This document shows positions 46,772 through 58,172 of a stretch of 64,000 nucleotides of DNA, piece by piece (the stretch's first letter is position 1; each line of letters starts with the position of its first letter). Below the pieces are notes generated by a model. The model did no database searches. It was not told the origin of the DNA and saw nothing but the letters and a program-made list of their open reading frames with translations. The DNA is from Panorpa germanica (taxonomy: Eukaryota > Arthropoda > Insecta > Mecoptera > Panorpidae): assembly GCA_963678705.1 (NCBI GenBank), contig OY783203.1, forward strand, positions 6,200,001-6,264,000. Direction: 5' to 3'. The position numbers were made by a program, and so were the translations under genes.

Positions 46772-47122
46772 ACTAGCTGTCCCGGCCACGCGTTGCTGTG
46801 ACTAACGTTTTTGTCATATTACATTACATAGCGCCATCTATTGAATATTTACTCAATCTAGTCAACAGAATATTTACTCAATCTAGTCAACAGATGTCGC
46901 CATCATCGTCGCCAGATGTCATCGTTTGGAGCTAACAGATAATTAATAGACAAATAATTTGCAATAAGATAATATTGCAATCAGAAATTGAGATGTAAGC
47001 TATCCTATCTTTTAAGTTGGATCAAACTGCACACGGTGTACAAATTTGATTAAAATCGGTTAAGTAGTTTAGGAGTCCATCGCGGACGAACAACGTGACA
47101 CGTAATTTATATATATTAAGAT
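46772..47122 (+). mobile_element. CTAGCTGTCCCGG...TATATATTAAGAT insect repeat
   Basis: Starts 'ctagctgtcccggccacgcgttgctgtgac' and ends 'aaaatcggttaagtagtttaggagtccatcgcggacgaacaacgtgacacgtaatttatatatattaagatta'. This start and end are typical of a very widespread insect repeat class, in my understanding derived from the 3' end of an RTE-like LINE. No coding sequence is retained. It contains a fresh internal 25-bp tandem duplication. Confidence 0.65.
46843..46892. repeat. Perfect 25-bp tandem duplication
   Basis: GAATATTTACTCAATCTAGT + CAACA occurs twice without a mismatch (46843-46867, 46868-46892), inside the repeat above. Confidence 0.95.
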
Positions 47123-47714
47123 TAGGCAACAATGCAAAATTAGGCAACATTAACTACATTTATGTGAGACTTCAACACCATAAAGAATTATATTAGCTAA
47201 TAATTTCTTTTATTTTCAAAATGGATGACCGATTTTCAGTTTTAACCATCCAGCGAGGAATCAATTATATCCAGTCACAATTGCCTTGAACCTTACCTGC
47301 GCCACTGTTAAAAATACATACAGTTTCTCACTGAACACGTAATTTTTCAACAAGTTATTAAAAGAATAATTATCAGCGAATATGATCCAGTAGTTGAAAT
47401 CGCGCTAAAACAACGAAAAAAATAATTTTGAAAACTTACTGGCTATTTAATACTACTGGGATATACAATTTCTAGAGAAAAACACCCTATTTTTGTAGTA
47501 TAAATCTTTCTAGGTAATAGTTTATGGGCTATCCTAACGAACGTGCGGCTTGCTTTGCCGTATTGAACCCTAATCCTTTGTGATAACACCTTCTTTTCGA
47601 ATTTATTTTTTTTACAAATGTATTTTATAATATATGTTGTAAAAACAGTTGAGTATAAGAAATGAACACTTTCAGCGAACTTATTATGTTAACCAAGTAA
47701 TATTTGCATGAAAT

Positions 47715-47915
47715 TATTTTGAAAAAAATTTAAAATTTGAGGTATATCTATTTTGTCTTCTATCACCGACGACCTCTTACAATGTAAGAAGTATTTATGA
47801 CGTCGTGGCTTCATAGTTGTTGCTTCACTGCTGCCTAATACCTTTTGATGATTATATGAGCACATAATCAATATAGCTTTGATAACTATCAAACCCAAAA
47901 AATATTGTACTAGAA
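47715..47915 (-). mobile_element. SINE body and tail
   Basis: Minus strand: 'ttttttgggtttgatagttatcaaagctatattgattatgtgctcatataatca', 'ttaggcagcagtgaagcaacaactatgaagccacgacgtcataaatacttcttacattgtaagaggtcgtcggtgatagaaga'. The 5' end is lost. Confidence 0.75.
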
Positions 47916-48869
47916 AATAAAGTCTATATAGAATACGTACTTGTATTACGAACTGTCTAAAACGTGTACTTCAAAAGTTTATATATACTTATATGAATAA
48001 AATTAAAGATGAATATAATACAAAAAAATATGTAGATAATTTTTATCACTTAACAAATTTATTGATCATAGTAATTACTCGTACATACATTTAAGTAAAA
48101 GAGAAACATCTAAATATTTATGAAAAAGTGAACGAATGAAAAAATATTAAAATTAATATAATTATGTATTTCTATAGCTAATTACATTGTTTTTGTTTCA
48201 GGTAGGAGAAGAACAAAACTTTTATCAGATTTAGGAATAATTTTTTTAGGTAAGAATATATGAATTATGTATTATTTAAATACTTGTAGATATAATTGAT
48301 GTATTATGCATTTCACGTTGTTTAGTTTGATTTTAAACAATTTATTTATACATATAAAATTGACTTGTGTTGTTAACAATATGTTATTGCTGAAAGATTT
48401 TTGATAAGATTTTTTGTGTTATTAAGGAACTATCCATTAATTACGTTACCTGCAAAGGGAGCGAGGGGAAGTGGTAGTAGTATTTGTTTTTGTCAGAAAC
48501 GGAGTAAATTTCTTCAGTTTCGTGTGAATATTTCACGAGTTTTTCAGAAATATTTATTTCATTGATTCGTTTGAAAAAGTTTGATAATAAGTTTTGATTA
48601 TTTGATAACATTCCAGTTCCATTAGTGACAGATCTATGAAAATATTTGCAGTTATGTGTAAAAAATATATCTGATTCAATACTCAGGTAATTCATAAATG
48701 CAACCAAACAAAACTATAGTGCAGATAAATTTGTCGAATACCGCTGGAATGCATATAACTCGAACATTGGTTTTCGTCGTTATATCAAAAATACATATTC
48801 GGAGATGTCTTACTAGTGTAATGGACATTCGATATCGCAAATAAATTTTGATTTATTCCAATTTTAATT

Positions 48870-49090
48870 CTATCTAGGTAGAAAATTATCTTGCAGTGCA
48901 AGGTTACTCTTTCTAGCTTGCCGGGACCTAATCCCACGATTCATTTTCTACTTGTCATATATTGGGCCTTTCAGCAAAGGCGGTCATTTTAAATCAATAG
49001 AAAAACGCAATATTATTAATTAAAATCTTTGTTGAAATTATTTTGCAATGGTCGTTCACTTGCTAGCTTGCCAAAAGCTAATTTTCATTT
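48870..49090 (+). mobile_element. Cluster of MITE scraps (TAGCTTG family and family C)
   Basis: 48875-48955: 'ctaggtagaaaattatcttgcagtgcaagg...ttctagcttgccggg...cattttctacttg', a TAGCTTG-type element with both arms. 48978-49015: a family C terminus 'ggcggtcattttaaatcaatagaaaaacgcaatatt'. 49035-49085: another core 'tcacttgctagcttgccaaaagctaatttt'. It looks like nested insertions. Confidence 0.6.
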
Positions 49091-49872
49091 TTTAAATAGG
49101 AAATTATGAATTACTTTAGTTTTCTAGAGTATTTGTCGAACATAATTTTGAACCTTGAACATACATTATTAATAAAAAGTTACATCCTGCCAGGGCCGGT
49201 TAGAAATTTTGCGGGCAAATATTTAGTTAGTACTACTTAAGTTAAAAAATAATGCGGTGCAACAATTTGCGTTTCTCCGAGCATAGATAATTGATGTTGT
49301 CCAGCAAGTTTTATAACATTACGAGTATAAGCCTAACCCTTTATTTAAACACATTATCAACCAGTGTTATTTCTTCATTTCTTTTCATAAACCCACTTAG
49401 TCGTTTTATCCAAAAGTATAGTACTTTCATGATTTATAATCATATGCTTTAATAGATTTTCACATAATTTAAACCGTGTAAAATTACCGTAAAACATGTA
49501 GAATAAAAGTTTATTACAATTTAAACATAAAAACGTAGCATTTAATAACTTAACTATGTCGTTACGTTGTAGTTACCGCGTTTGTAGTATTTTAGGTATT
49601 TACTTTATATCATTTTTATTTGCAATAAAATGTAAGAATTTGCGTGTCTTCATATAATACACACCTACTTATTACAAAATATTTGAATATCAATTCCATG
49701 TTGAAATAGGTTAATATCGGATTAATATGTCTATACATGATATACTAGTTATACTACTGGATAAAGCAGTGATAATCAATTATTCAAACGAGGGCCAATT
49801 CATTATCTAATTCCAAAGTAATAAATATAAAACAAGTGTGAAACTGCACTGCAAGACAATTTGTACATGAGA

Positions 49873-49955
49873 AGTAGAAAATAAACCTTAGAATTAGATT
49901 GTGGTAAACTAGCAAGTGTGAAATTTGCACGACATGGCAATATTCTATCTGGAAT
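49873..49955 (-). mobile_element. TAGCTTG-palindrome MITE, reverse orientation
   Basis: On the minus strand: 'ccagatagaatattgccatg', 'tttcacacttgctagtttaccacaatctaattctaagg', 'ttattttctacttc'. It is preceded at 49836-49868 by a second arm fragment ('gtgtgaaactgcactgcaagacaatttg'). Confidence 0.65.
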
Positions 49956-50784
49956 ATTATAATTTATTTAATTTTGCTTAGCGAATTAGCTTGTCACAAG
50001 CGGAACTGCTTTTCATGGATATTTGTCACTTTACAAATATTAAATTAAATTTGATCATTATTGTTTTACATTCATTTCTAATTTATCGATTAAAATTAAT
50101 TATTATAATTAATCTACTTAATTATTCCGTACTATAGACTTCTTCTTGTCCATCACTGTTCGAAGTTCGAAGTAATCGTAACCACACAGAACACAGTGTT
50201 TTAAATAACCATAAATTATAAGAAACAACCAAATTACTTTCAATACAAATTTGTAAAAATAGTAAAACCATAGCTGTTACAAATTTCCATAAATCTTTAT
50301 AGGTCTATTATTTTCTCGTGATATTTAAATATCAAAACACTGTTTCATAAATGTAACAACTTACGCTTTCATATTTATTTGTTGTTAACGTCCCGTTAAC
50401 AGTTACTTAACTGTGTTGTTCTTTAATATTTTGGAAATTTTATTTCATTTCAAAAATGTAATTTATAATATTACATTAATTAAAAATCTTGCTGTTATTA
50501 ATAAAAGCTAAATTTAAAATGTTATAATATTCTTAATTTATGGTCGTTATATCATCTCAGTAATTTTATAGTTGCCGAAGTTTTTAAATTTATTATTATG
50601 TTACATAAGTATCTCTTTTACATAAGTTTACGAATATTTAAGATAAGTCAATGTCATTTTTACTAGACTAACTTTTACTATTTCTTTATCTTCTCTTTTT
50701 TTAATGGGCTTTGTTGTTTGAAGAATTTGTTTAGATGTCTCCAGCTTATTAAATAAGATTCATTATCTATGTTATTAAAGCTAA

Positions 50785-51005
50785 GGCTATGGGTATTTAT
50801 ACATAACGCCAGGTTGCTGTGTCTTCGGGTTCAATCCCCGGACCGGTGCAGTTCTGGTTTTAGTTGTTATTAATATTATTTGATTGTGCTCCCATAATAT
50901 AATTTATGATATACCAGGATGTAATTCACAACCCCTTCGATACAACTAATATTGTAAGAAGTAGCCGGTGATAGGACGTAGCATCGAAAACTTTCTAAAT
51001 AAAAT
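50785..51005 (+). mobile_element. SINE copy
   Basis: 'tatgggtatttatacataacgccaggttgctgtgtcttcgggttcaatccccggaccggtgcag', 'tagttgttat', then 'tgtaagaagtagccggtgataggacgtagcatcgaaaactttctaaataaa'. The A box is partly lost. Confidence 0.8.
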
Positions 51006-51107
51006 TTAATGTTTATACGAATAGCACGTCGATGGCATTTCGTTTTCATGAGTGCCCGTGACTTAGACTTCACGATGAATTCAATGTTCGTTTTGTAATC
51101 CATATAA

Positions 51108-51242
51108 TGTGAACTGCACGACCACCAGCAAGACATTTCACTAAATAGACTACTGGAATCGTTGAAGGAATCAAACGCAGAAGCGCAACGCCATAACTAC
51201 AGTAAGCGCGAAGAATATTTACAAATAATTTTAGGATTATGA
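51108..51242 (+). CDS. Candidate last exon, charged coiled-coil-like peptide
   Basis: 44 open codons to TGA directly after a SINE. The most coding-like part, from ~51127 (after 'cgaccaccag', a possible acceptor), is rich in Glu, Asn, Gln, Leu and Lys with heptad-like leucines (ISLNRLLESLKESN, then AEAQRHNYSKREEYL). Such short helical tails are common at the C-terminus of insect MADF/Myb-like DNA-binding factors, but I cannot name a family. Neighbouring frames stop sooner. The acceptor is poor in pyrimidines. A processed pseudogene fragment is an alternative. Confidence 0.3.
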   Translation, partial: CELHDHQQDISLNRLLESLKESNAEAQRHNYSKREEYLQIILGL

Positions 51243-52760
51243 AAATCTATTGAATTCTTTTTGTTTTTATTATATTGTATATAATAAATTTTATAACGAA
51301 GCGTACAGGTATTAAGAACAGATTAAATAATATTACTAAAATACTAAATAAATTAAATTTAAAAAAAGAATAATAATCGTTTTTATCTGTATGCAATGTA
51401 TAATCATGACTCTCGTGACTTAACTACCTTAAATGTTTCAACAATTTATTTTCAATACAATACCTTTACGTAACATAGTACAACAAAATGTAAATGCCCT
51501 AAAAGACACCTTTGTGACACACTTGAATGAGTCATAAACTGATAATAACAAATTTTTTAAAATAATTTTTGTTTCTCAAAAAATGAAACCCTAAATGGTC
51601 AATGGATAATAAAATTAGGAATTTTGTGAATACATTTTTTTAAACCAAAAAAACTTTCTCTTTTCCTGTTTTATATAGGTGTTACGTATAGTAAGAACTA
51701 ATAAATGTTTTACTTTAAATGTTATACAATAAACCTTAAATATCCGTCATAAAAATATTACAAATACTACAAAAACTTATTATCTGTATTATATGTCTGT
51801 TGTGTATTTCTATTAAAGGGATTTTGGCAAACTTTCACTCAGCGAGTGTAGCCTCGCTTCCCGGTAGATATTTCTGGCAATAGACGGAGAATAACCCAAA
51901 GAAAATAAAGTTAACCTCAAATTTGCATATTACTTAACTACTATATATTGTGGTAATTTGTAGTTATAGATTTTTAATTAAGTGCATATCATAAATCATA
52001 TTTTTGACATTTGTATGTTTTCGTTTAAAAAATTTGGTCTCTGAAAGAAGCACATATAAAAATTAATAACTATCTGAGTTTTTTTTTATGTTTTTAGGTT
52101 GGTTTTTAAGTTCGTTTGGAAGTTCTAGACTAAGTTAAGTTTGATGTTCAAAATGTGTGTGACAGTAGGTAAAAGAATTGTTTTTCAAAACTAAGTTGCC
52201 TTCTTCATGATCTGCCACTGTCGTAATAATATTTGTTTGAGATGATATAACATCGCCTACTCAACTCTTTTCTTGTTTTTCTCGCTGTGTTACAAAAGTA
52301 AACTGTTACATAAGAAACATAACCAGTTATTACAGGATGAGAAATTATAAATTTACCACGAGTCTAACTGAAACCATGTAATTATCAATTTATTAAATAA
52401 TGTCGGTCCATATAATTTTAATTAGATAAAAGACAACTAACTATATAACATTGTTGATTTTTTAATTCCAATTCCAAAACTTCTATGTGAAATATATAAG
52501 TTTGAAAACTTACAAATATAAAAAAATATATTTAAAGAAGAATAAAAGAAAAGAAATAACAAAAATTTGTTATTTATAAAATACGTTCCGTAGTTGAAAA
52601 TAAAGTGTTTTCCTTGCTTTTAGTGATATATCCAGATACAGAAAATGTGTGAAAATAAGTAAAAATCTGATGCTCTTTAGTAAGCGGTCCCAGGGGCGAC
52701 TTTTAGTGATATATAAAGTAGAAGCAAAAGCTATCACAAACCTCGTGGTCTGTTATTCGT
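51243..52760. other. AT-rich spacer
   Basis: No supported gene. 51830-51900 and 52670-52800 are less AT-rich patches with no long frame. Confidence 0.45.
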
Positions 52761-52765
52761 ACCGA

Positions 52766-52782
52766 GGAGTTCCGAGAACTCC
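52766..52782. repeat. Perfect palindrome GGAGTTC-CGA-GAACTCC
   Basis: 7-bp arms, 3-nt spacer. The half-sites resemble inverted hormone-receptor-type GAACTCC, but that reading is speculative. Confidence 0.7.
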
Positions 52783-53154
52783 AAACTTCATATAAACAAC
52801 ATACTAGTGAGGTTCATAGATATATCGATGGTGAATTAATATCGGTTTGACGGTAGAATCGTATACTATTAGTATATATCGATGTCAATAGGAACAAATT
52901 TAGTACATATATGCAGTTATAACTGTTTGTGGAGTTTCATCTGAAAATGTTATAAATGAAGAACAGTAAACTGAGCAATTTTAATATAAACAATATTGTT
53001 CTTACTTTGAAATAAGTAGTAGTACACTTTTTAAATAATACTTAAAAACGCATTATGTTTCAAAAAGTACAAACCAGGGTTCAAACTTTCAACCCATTCT
53101 GAGATATTGTGAGCTTAATTTATAGTTGAATCACTAGATGTCTTAAATAAAAAG

Positions 53155-53490
53155 CAGAAGCGGCCTCGCATTCTCGTGGAACAGCCCAAGTAAAAAAATT
53201 AATTACTATATATGTATTTGAATCTCGCGCCTCACTTTTTAGAAATCCCACTAGAATCACTGCGTATATCTAAGGCATTCATGTACCTTAGTTTATCATC
53301 ATTAATATTTGTCGTCCTTGTGCTTCTCAACTTTTATAAAACTTCAAATATAAAATTTTATTTCTCCTCAATTATCATCAAAAATACTTACTTACAATTT
53401 ACATAAATTATACAAATAACAAGTTCCTCGCATAGATCTGCCGCCCCGGCGCCTCGCAAAGATCTGGTACCCCGTGGCCTCGCAATGACT
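53155..53490 (+). repeat. Dispersed repeat family D, copy 2
   Basis: Matches 36278-36572 through 'gcgtatatct...gtaccttagtttatcat', 'aatatttgtc', 'cttgtgctt', 'atcatcaaaaatacttactt', 'caatttacataaatta'. At its right end 'gcctcgca.agatctg.c.ccccg' is repeated three times (53425, 53450, 53478), with a further 'gcggcctcgcattctcg' at its left edge (53160). A 64-residue frame here is not a gene. Confidence 0.7.
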
Positions 53491-53689
53491 AAGGCCGTCC
53501 CTTATAAAAAGTGTTGATTTTATAACATTACATATTATACAATAACTAGTCTCACTTTCTTTCATATTAACTTTAGCAAACACAATTTAGATATAGTATT
53601 ATCTTCATTCTGTATTCCAAGTTAATTAATCATTTTAAGGTCATAAGTAATTTATTAATCGTCCAGCATACATTTTACTGCACGGATCG

Positions 53690-53900
53690 GACATATGGCG
53701 GGTCGCCCCCTCCATCCTCCCCCCTCGGTACGCTTTTGTTCATATCTATAAATCGATATATAACATCGATGTTTACCACTGAGGAACCAGCCCTATATCC
53801 GTGCTTTATCAACCCCATAAAGCCCGTGGAACCCCGTCGAGCCCCGCATCCACCGCTTGAGGTCTGGTGCTATTTATTCCGAGGAAAAACAAATGTGTGA
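53690..53900 (+). other. GC-rich block around a small ORF
   Basis: A sharp GC-rich block ('atggcgggtcgccccctccatcctcccccctcgg', 'aaccccgtcgagccccgcatccaccgc') interrupted by an AT/CGATA patch (53745-53775). It may be a promoter or enhancer-like element. Confidence 0.35.
53769..53900 (+). CDS. Low-confidence 43-residue ORF
   Basis: ATG to TGA, Pro/Glu/Arg-rich (MFTTEEPALYPCFINPIKP...). G+C is about half in a one-third background. The ATG overlaps an 'aacatcgatg' motif that recurs elsewhere as repeat debris, so the start is doubtful. No domain or signal recognised. If coding, it is more likely part of an exon than a complete gene. Confidence 0.2.
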   Translation: MFTTEEPALYPCFINPIKPVEPRRAPHPPLEVWCYLFRGKTNV

Positions 53901-54211
53901 TCGGGCGCAAAAAACAAAGTTATTTATCTTGATATTATTTTATCGTTTGTGAAATTGTTTTATTTATTGATGTATCGAATTTACTTTATATTGTTAATTA
54001 AAAGTAATTAAATTGTAACTAGAGGTACTACAAAAGGCACAATGATTTAGTTAAACAATGATTCGAGTAACAAGCGGGAATTAATATTGTGTAAACACTT
54101 CAATTAAATATACGAGTATCTTATAACTATCCGTTTAAGGAATATTAAGTGTGATCGAATTAAATAAGAAACAGGTTATTGTCAATTACTTCAAGATCTC
54201 TTGGCTACGAT

Positions 54212-54397
54212 CAGGGCCGGATTTGTAGATGCGGCAACGAAGGAGTGGAGGCGCCTAATTAATTTCCGAATTAAAAAACAATATTTTTCCGTTAAGTCTT
54301 TTAAAAAATTATTGTTTTTATTTCTATTGTGGGTGCCTCTCTCTTGTGGAGGCCCCGGGGCAGTAGCCCCGCCTGCCGTCCCTCAAATCTGGGCCTG
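54212..54397. mobile_element. 186-bp hAT-type MITE with 8-bp target duplication
   Basis: Ends CAGGGCCGGATTTG and, as reverse complement of the right, CAGGCCCAGATTTG (12 of 14 equal). Flanks GCTACGAT (54204-54211) and GCTACAAT (54398-54405) form an 8-bp duplication with one mismatch, diagnostic of hAT transposition. The right half is GC-rich ('ggaggccccggggcagtagccccgcctgc'). The 68-residue frame spanning it is translated transposon sequence, not a gene. Confidence 0.88.
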
Positions 54398-54536
54398 GCT
54401 ACAATGATGATATATAATTTTTTTTGAACTACATAATATCATGTGATTTAAAATTTAATACACTTTTAAATGGTAGTATACATAATTACTTTATTTACTT
54501 ATTCTCTTTATAAACTTTGGCGATAACAAATAATTG

Positions 54537-54777
54537 AGGCAGCACAGTAGTCGAGAGCATTTATGTTTGACGTTAGATTACTATGTCTTCGAGTTCGATC
54601 CCAGGATCAGGGCTATATTTTCAGATTTTAGTTGTTATCAAAGGTAATTTGATTATGTGGTCATAATCATTAAACCTATTTGACAGTGGTGTAGTAAACA
54701 TATATACGAGGCTATAGATTATGTCAACATTGAGTCGGAAATAGACCGACGTTAAAAAAAAAGAAACAAATAAATAG
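54537..54777 (+). mobile_element. Full-length SINE copy
   Basis: 'ggcagcacagtagtcgagagcatttatgtttgacg', B box GAGTTCGATCCCAGG, 'gctatattttcagattttagttgttatcaaagg', 'cctatttgacagtggtgtagtaaacatatatacgagg', 'cattgagtcggaaatagaccgacgtt', then A-rich end. Confidence 0.85.
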
Positions 54778-55099
54778 AACTGATTAGTTGTAAACCAGAA
54801 AGTATTTTTTTTATTTACTGTTCGTTGAGAAAAGAATATAATTTTAAGTTTACTTTGAATTCATTAAAATGCCGATATCTCGAAAAAGGTGACATATGTA
54901 AAAAAAAAAAACTTAATTTCAAACCTTATTTACTTATTCGTTTTATCGTTTTTTTTATACTAATCCTATCTCCGACGATATTTACTTATTAAAAGCAATT
55001 TGTGAATTTAGTTTTCAGAGTCCGGTGATAGTTGTATTCACACTAAGAAGTTTTTGTTATATTTAAGCAACAATTCGGAATTTTGCGAAACAGCCTCCC

Positions 55100-55189
55100 A
55101 GATAGAAAATTTTCTTGCAATGACAGTTTCACACTTGCTAGTTTACTGCAAGCTAATTAAAGTGTTGCATTGCGTTACATTTTCTACCT
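55100..55189 (+). mobile_element. Complete TAGCTTG-palindrome MITE (90 bp)
   Basis: AGATAGAAAATTTTCTTGCA at the left, AGGTAGAAAATGTAACGCAA (reverse complement) at the right, central 'cacacttgctagtttactgcaagctaattaaag'. This is the reference copy showing both terminal arms. Confidence 0.8.
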
Positions 55190-55199
55190 ATATTACAGC

Positions 55200-56680
55200 A
55201 GCTGGAATTATAATTTTGTTTACTCATTAAAATTAATGTATACACTTCAAAGATGATGATCCTTTAACAAATATCATTATTAAAATATTTATTACATCCA
55301 TACACCTTCAAAATAATATATTTTCTTATTCTTTTAATTAGTTTCTAATAAACTTGCTTGGCTTTGTTTTATTTTTATACATATGTATATATTTTATGTA
55401 ATCAAAGGAAAACGTTGGTCGTTGACAACTAAGAATATTTTACAAAATAATTTGTAATTACTAAAATATAGTTACAGTGTTAATTAGTTTAGCAATGTTG
55501 CAAAGAGATCCTTAGTTACAGGCGCATTTGTGGGATGTAATGCAACTCCTTGGTATCTCTGTAAACTTACGCCGTGATTTCAGATAAAATCAGTTATAAA
55601 ACCTCCAGCTAATGAGTCAATGAAGAAAACGAATGAACGTACTAAATACAGCTATAAACATAAACTAGCTATTTACCACAACTACGGACAGAGATGCGGA
55701 CGAACACCGATGTTAAGCACTGCGTAAAGTATGCACAAGAAAGGACATTTCCCGTGAGGTCTTCATCAATTGTAGGTACATTATGGAGGGAGAATTGATG
55801 GATTTTTTACTATGTAACTTCACAACAAATATCGGTTACTTTTTATTCGAAATACAACTATAAATATCGATGTTTTTGTCATTTTATATAGTCATTGCTT
55901 GTATATGGATATAACTTGTATCGAGAAACGTTTGCTACGCAAATATCACTGATTCAATTAAAAGTTTAATTATTAAATTATAATTTTCACCACAGAAACT
56001 TACAGGAAAAATCGGTTCAAGAATCGCTTAACTTTAATATCCTGTTGAAAATTCTTATTATTTAATTACTAATCGAGATTATATAAAACTCTTATCCTAA
56101 GAAAATTCAATAGTTATGTCTACATTAGTTTGACTCACATTAAACCTGGGTGTTTCTAACTATAGTTTAATAATTGTTTAAATCTTTTAAATACTATCTG
56201 AATAATATTACCTACTAAATAACAAATTCATAAATTAAAATAAACATAGAAACTAATTAAACTAAAATTACATTAAAACTTTTAATTCATAATAATCAGT
56301 TAGACTGTCTAAAGTAAGACAAAAGTCAATCCAAGAAGCTCTTTAAGATCTACATTTGTGTGCTACAATTTCATCGGACCTAATATCTTCTTAGTGTTTT
56401 CTGTTTTTATCCATTTGCAAAAGACACTGTGTGTTTGGATAGTTTCTTTTAATTTAATTTAATTACGGCACATTAGTTGTAATATGTTTTGTAGATTTAT
56501 TTATTATATGATTATTATGTTTGCTTATCATTTGGTGAGTTTTTTCTTTCGAACCCCATCCATAGCTGAGTGTTAGAGATTACGACCTAACTACCGCAGT
56601 CACCTAGAGTACTTTAGAAAGTTTTTTATTAGATTCTCGAGAATATTGACATGTATAGCCGAATAAAAGTACTTGAGCGT
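55200..56680. other. AT-rich spacer with CGATA patch
   Basis: A low-AT patch (55675-55800) has no long frame. 'atcggttactttttattcgaaatacaactataaatatcgatg' at 55831-55872 is one of the dispersed CGATA motifs. No gene recognised. Confidence 0.45.
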
Positions 56681-56692
56681 CTGATAATAAAC

Positions 56693-56776
56693 TATCGATA
56701 TTATTTTCGACTTAAACATCGATATTTACCGATATATTTATCGATATTATTTTCGACTTAAACATCGATATTTACC
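56693..56776. repeat. 38-bp direct repeat of CGATA motifs
   Basis: TATCGATATTATTTTCGACT...CATCGATATTTACC occurs twice without mismatch (56693-56730, 56739-56776) with an 8-bp spacer. Each unit holds TATCGATA or CATCGATA, resembling DREF/BEAF-type CGATA sites. Confidence 0.85.
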
Positions 56777-56789
56777 ATACGGTTGACAT

Positions 56790-57930
56790 TACTATTTTAT
56801 GTCATGAACTGTATAAGCTGATTAGGACACAGGATGGCTTATTTCAAATCACTGATTGTAAAAACAGATTACTATGTTCGATACAAGTATTTAAAGATCC
56901 CGAACCCATAGAATTGTTAATCAGAATACTAATTCAAGGAGATTAATCCGACGATATAAATACTTTACAACACGATTTTATTCACTTTTTTATTGGAATT
57001 ACAACATAATACGTTGCTCAGATCAGATTTAGATATTTGTATTTAAATTAGTTAATTGTGTCTTTCAGAGTAGTTTAAAACTTTACGCACGTGAAAATAG
57101 ATTTTTCTTCATTATAAATGTTTCATTTAAGCTGATAGTTTAATTAGAAGAGTCACGAATTCTAATACGCAGTAATATTAAACAAAATTGATATAAAATT
57201 AATGTCGTTCGATAAATTGCTATTGACAACTATCTGTCTCTATTTAATTTATTTTTAATTTAAAAAAATTAATTTATGTGATATTAACCAAACTTAATTA
57301 CCCAGAAAACATTTGGATATATGTACATACTATAGGTATATTGCATATTCTATGTATATGCTAATGTTATGTAAAACCTACACTGTATGTCATATGTATG
57401 TGCAAACATTGCTGCATGTACATAGTATGTACTGTCATGTTTATTAATTTCATGTATATGACATATACATACAGGATATTATTTTCACATTCCATTTTTG
57501 TTCTTTTGACAAATATTAGTTTCTACATTAGAATTGAAAATGAAAGTACTTGAATCAGGTAATAAATGTAATAAAATGTAACATGTTTACATAAAATTTC
57601 ACTGATTGTAGATCTTGTAACAGGTTGTATACTGGTTACATATTGTAATTAGTTTGATCTTTGTCAACGATAAAGATTGACATGTGTAGCTCTAATAAAA
57701 ATCTGTATCTGATTTTATTTAAATTTTAAATGATTTAAATAAAAAAAGACAAACATTTCATTCGATTACATCCATTGAAATAAAAGATACATATATAAAT
57801 ATAATAATTCAAGTTTGTGCACATTTATGTGTGCGAGGAATTTTTTTTTAATGTTAAGAAACGCATGGGGAATTATAAGTTAAGGCTGCACTGTACTTCT
57901 GACTTTTATAGAAATTATCATACGCAATTC
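56790..57930. other. AT-rich spacer
   Basis: 57315-57475 is dense in overlapping ATGTACAT/TGTATATG-type dyads. Nothing else recognised. Confidence 0.45.
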
Positions 57931-57939
57931 TATCTATTT

Positions 57940-58140
57940 ATTTGTCGTCGGTTTATTTCCGATGATAAGTTCTATCACCAATAACCTTCTATTATGTAAA
58001 TAGTTATTATGGTGTCGTGGTTTCATATATGTGGGCTACACCGCTGCGTAATAAGTGGATGATTATGTAAGAACATAAATAATAAAACTTCAATAGCATC
58101 GAAACTTGGGAAAGATAACCCAAAGATACAGCTGTTTAGT
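57940..58140 (-). mobile_element. SINE body, tail and eroded head
   Basis: Plus-strand reading 'gtcgtcggtttatttccgatgataagttctatcaccaataaccttctattatgt...ggtgtcgtggtttcatatatgtgggctacaccgctg' is the reverse complement of the family. 'aacccaaagatacagctg' remains of the head. Confidence 0.75.
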
Positions 58141-58172
58141 ATTGTTAACATTACGTTAAACATTTATATTAA

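Noticed and set aside
54201-54407. 68-residue open frame
   Set aside because: It spans the hAT-type MITE exactly, including its target duplications, so the frame is transposon sequence.
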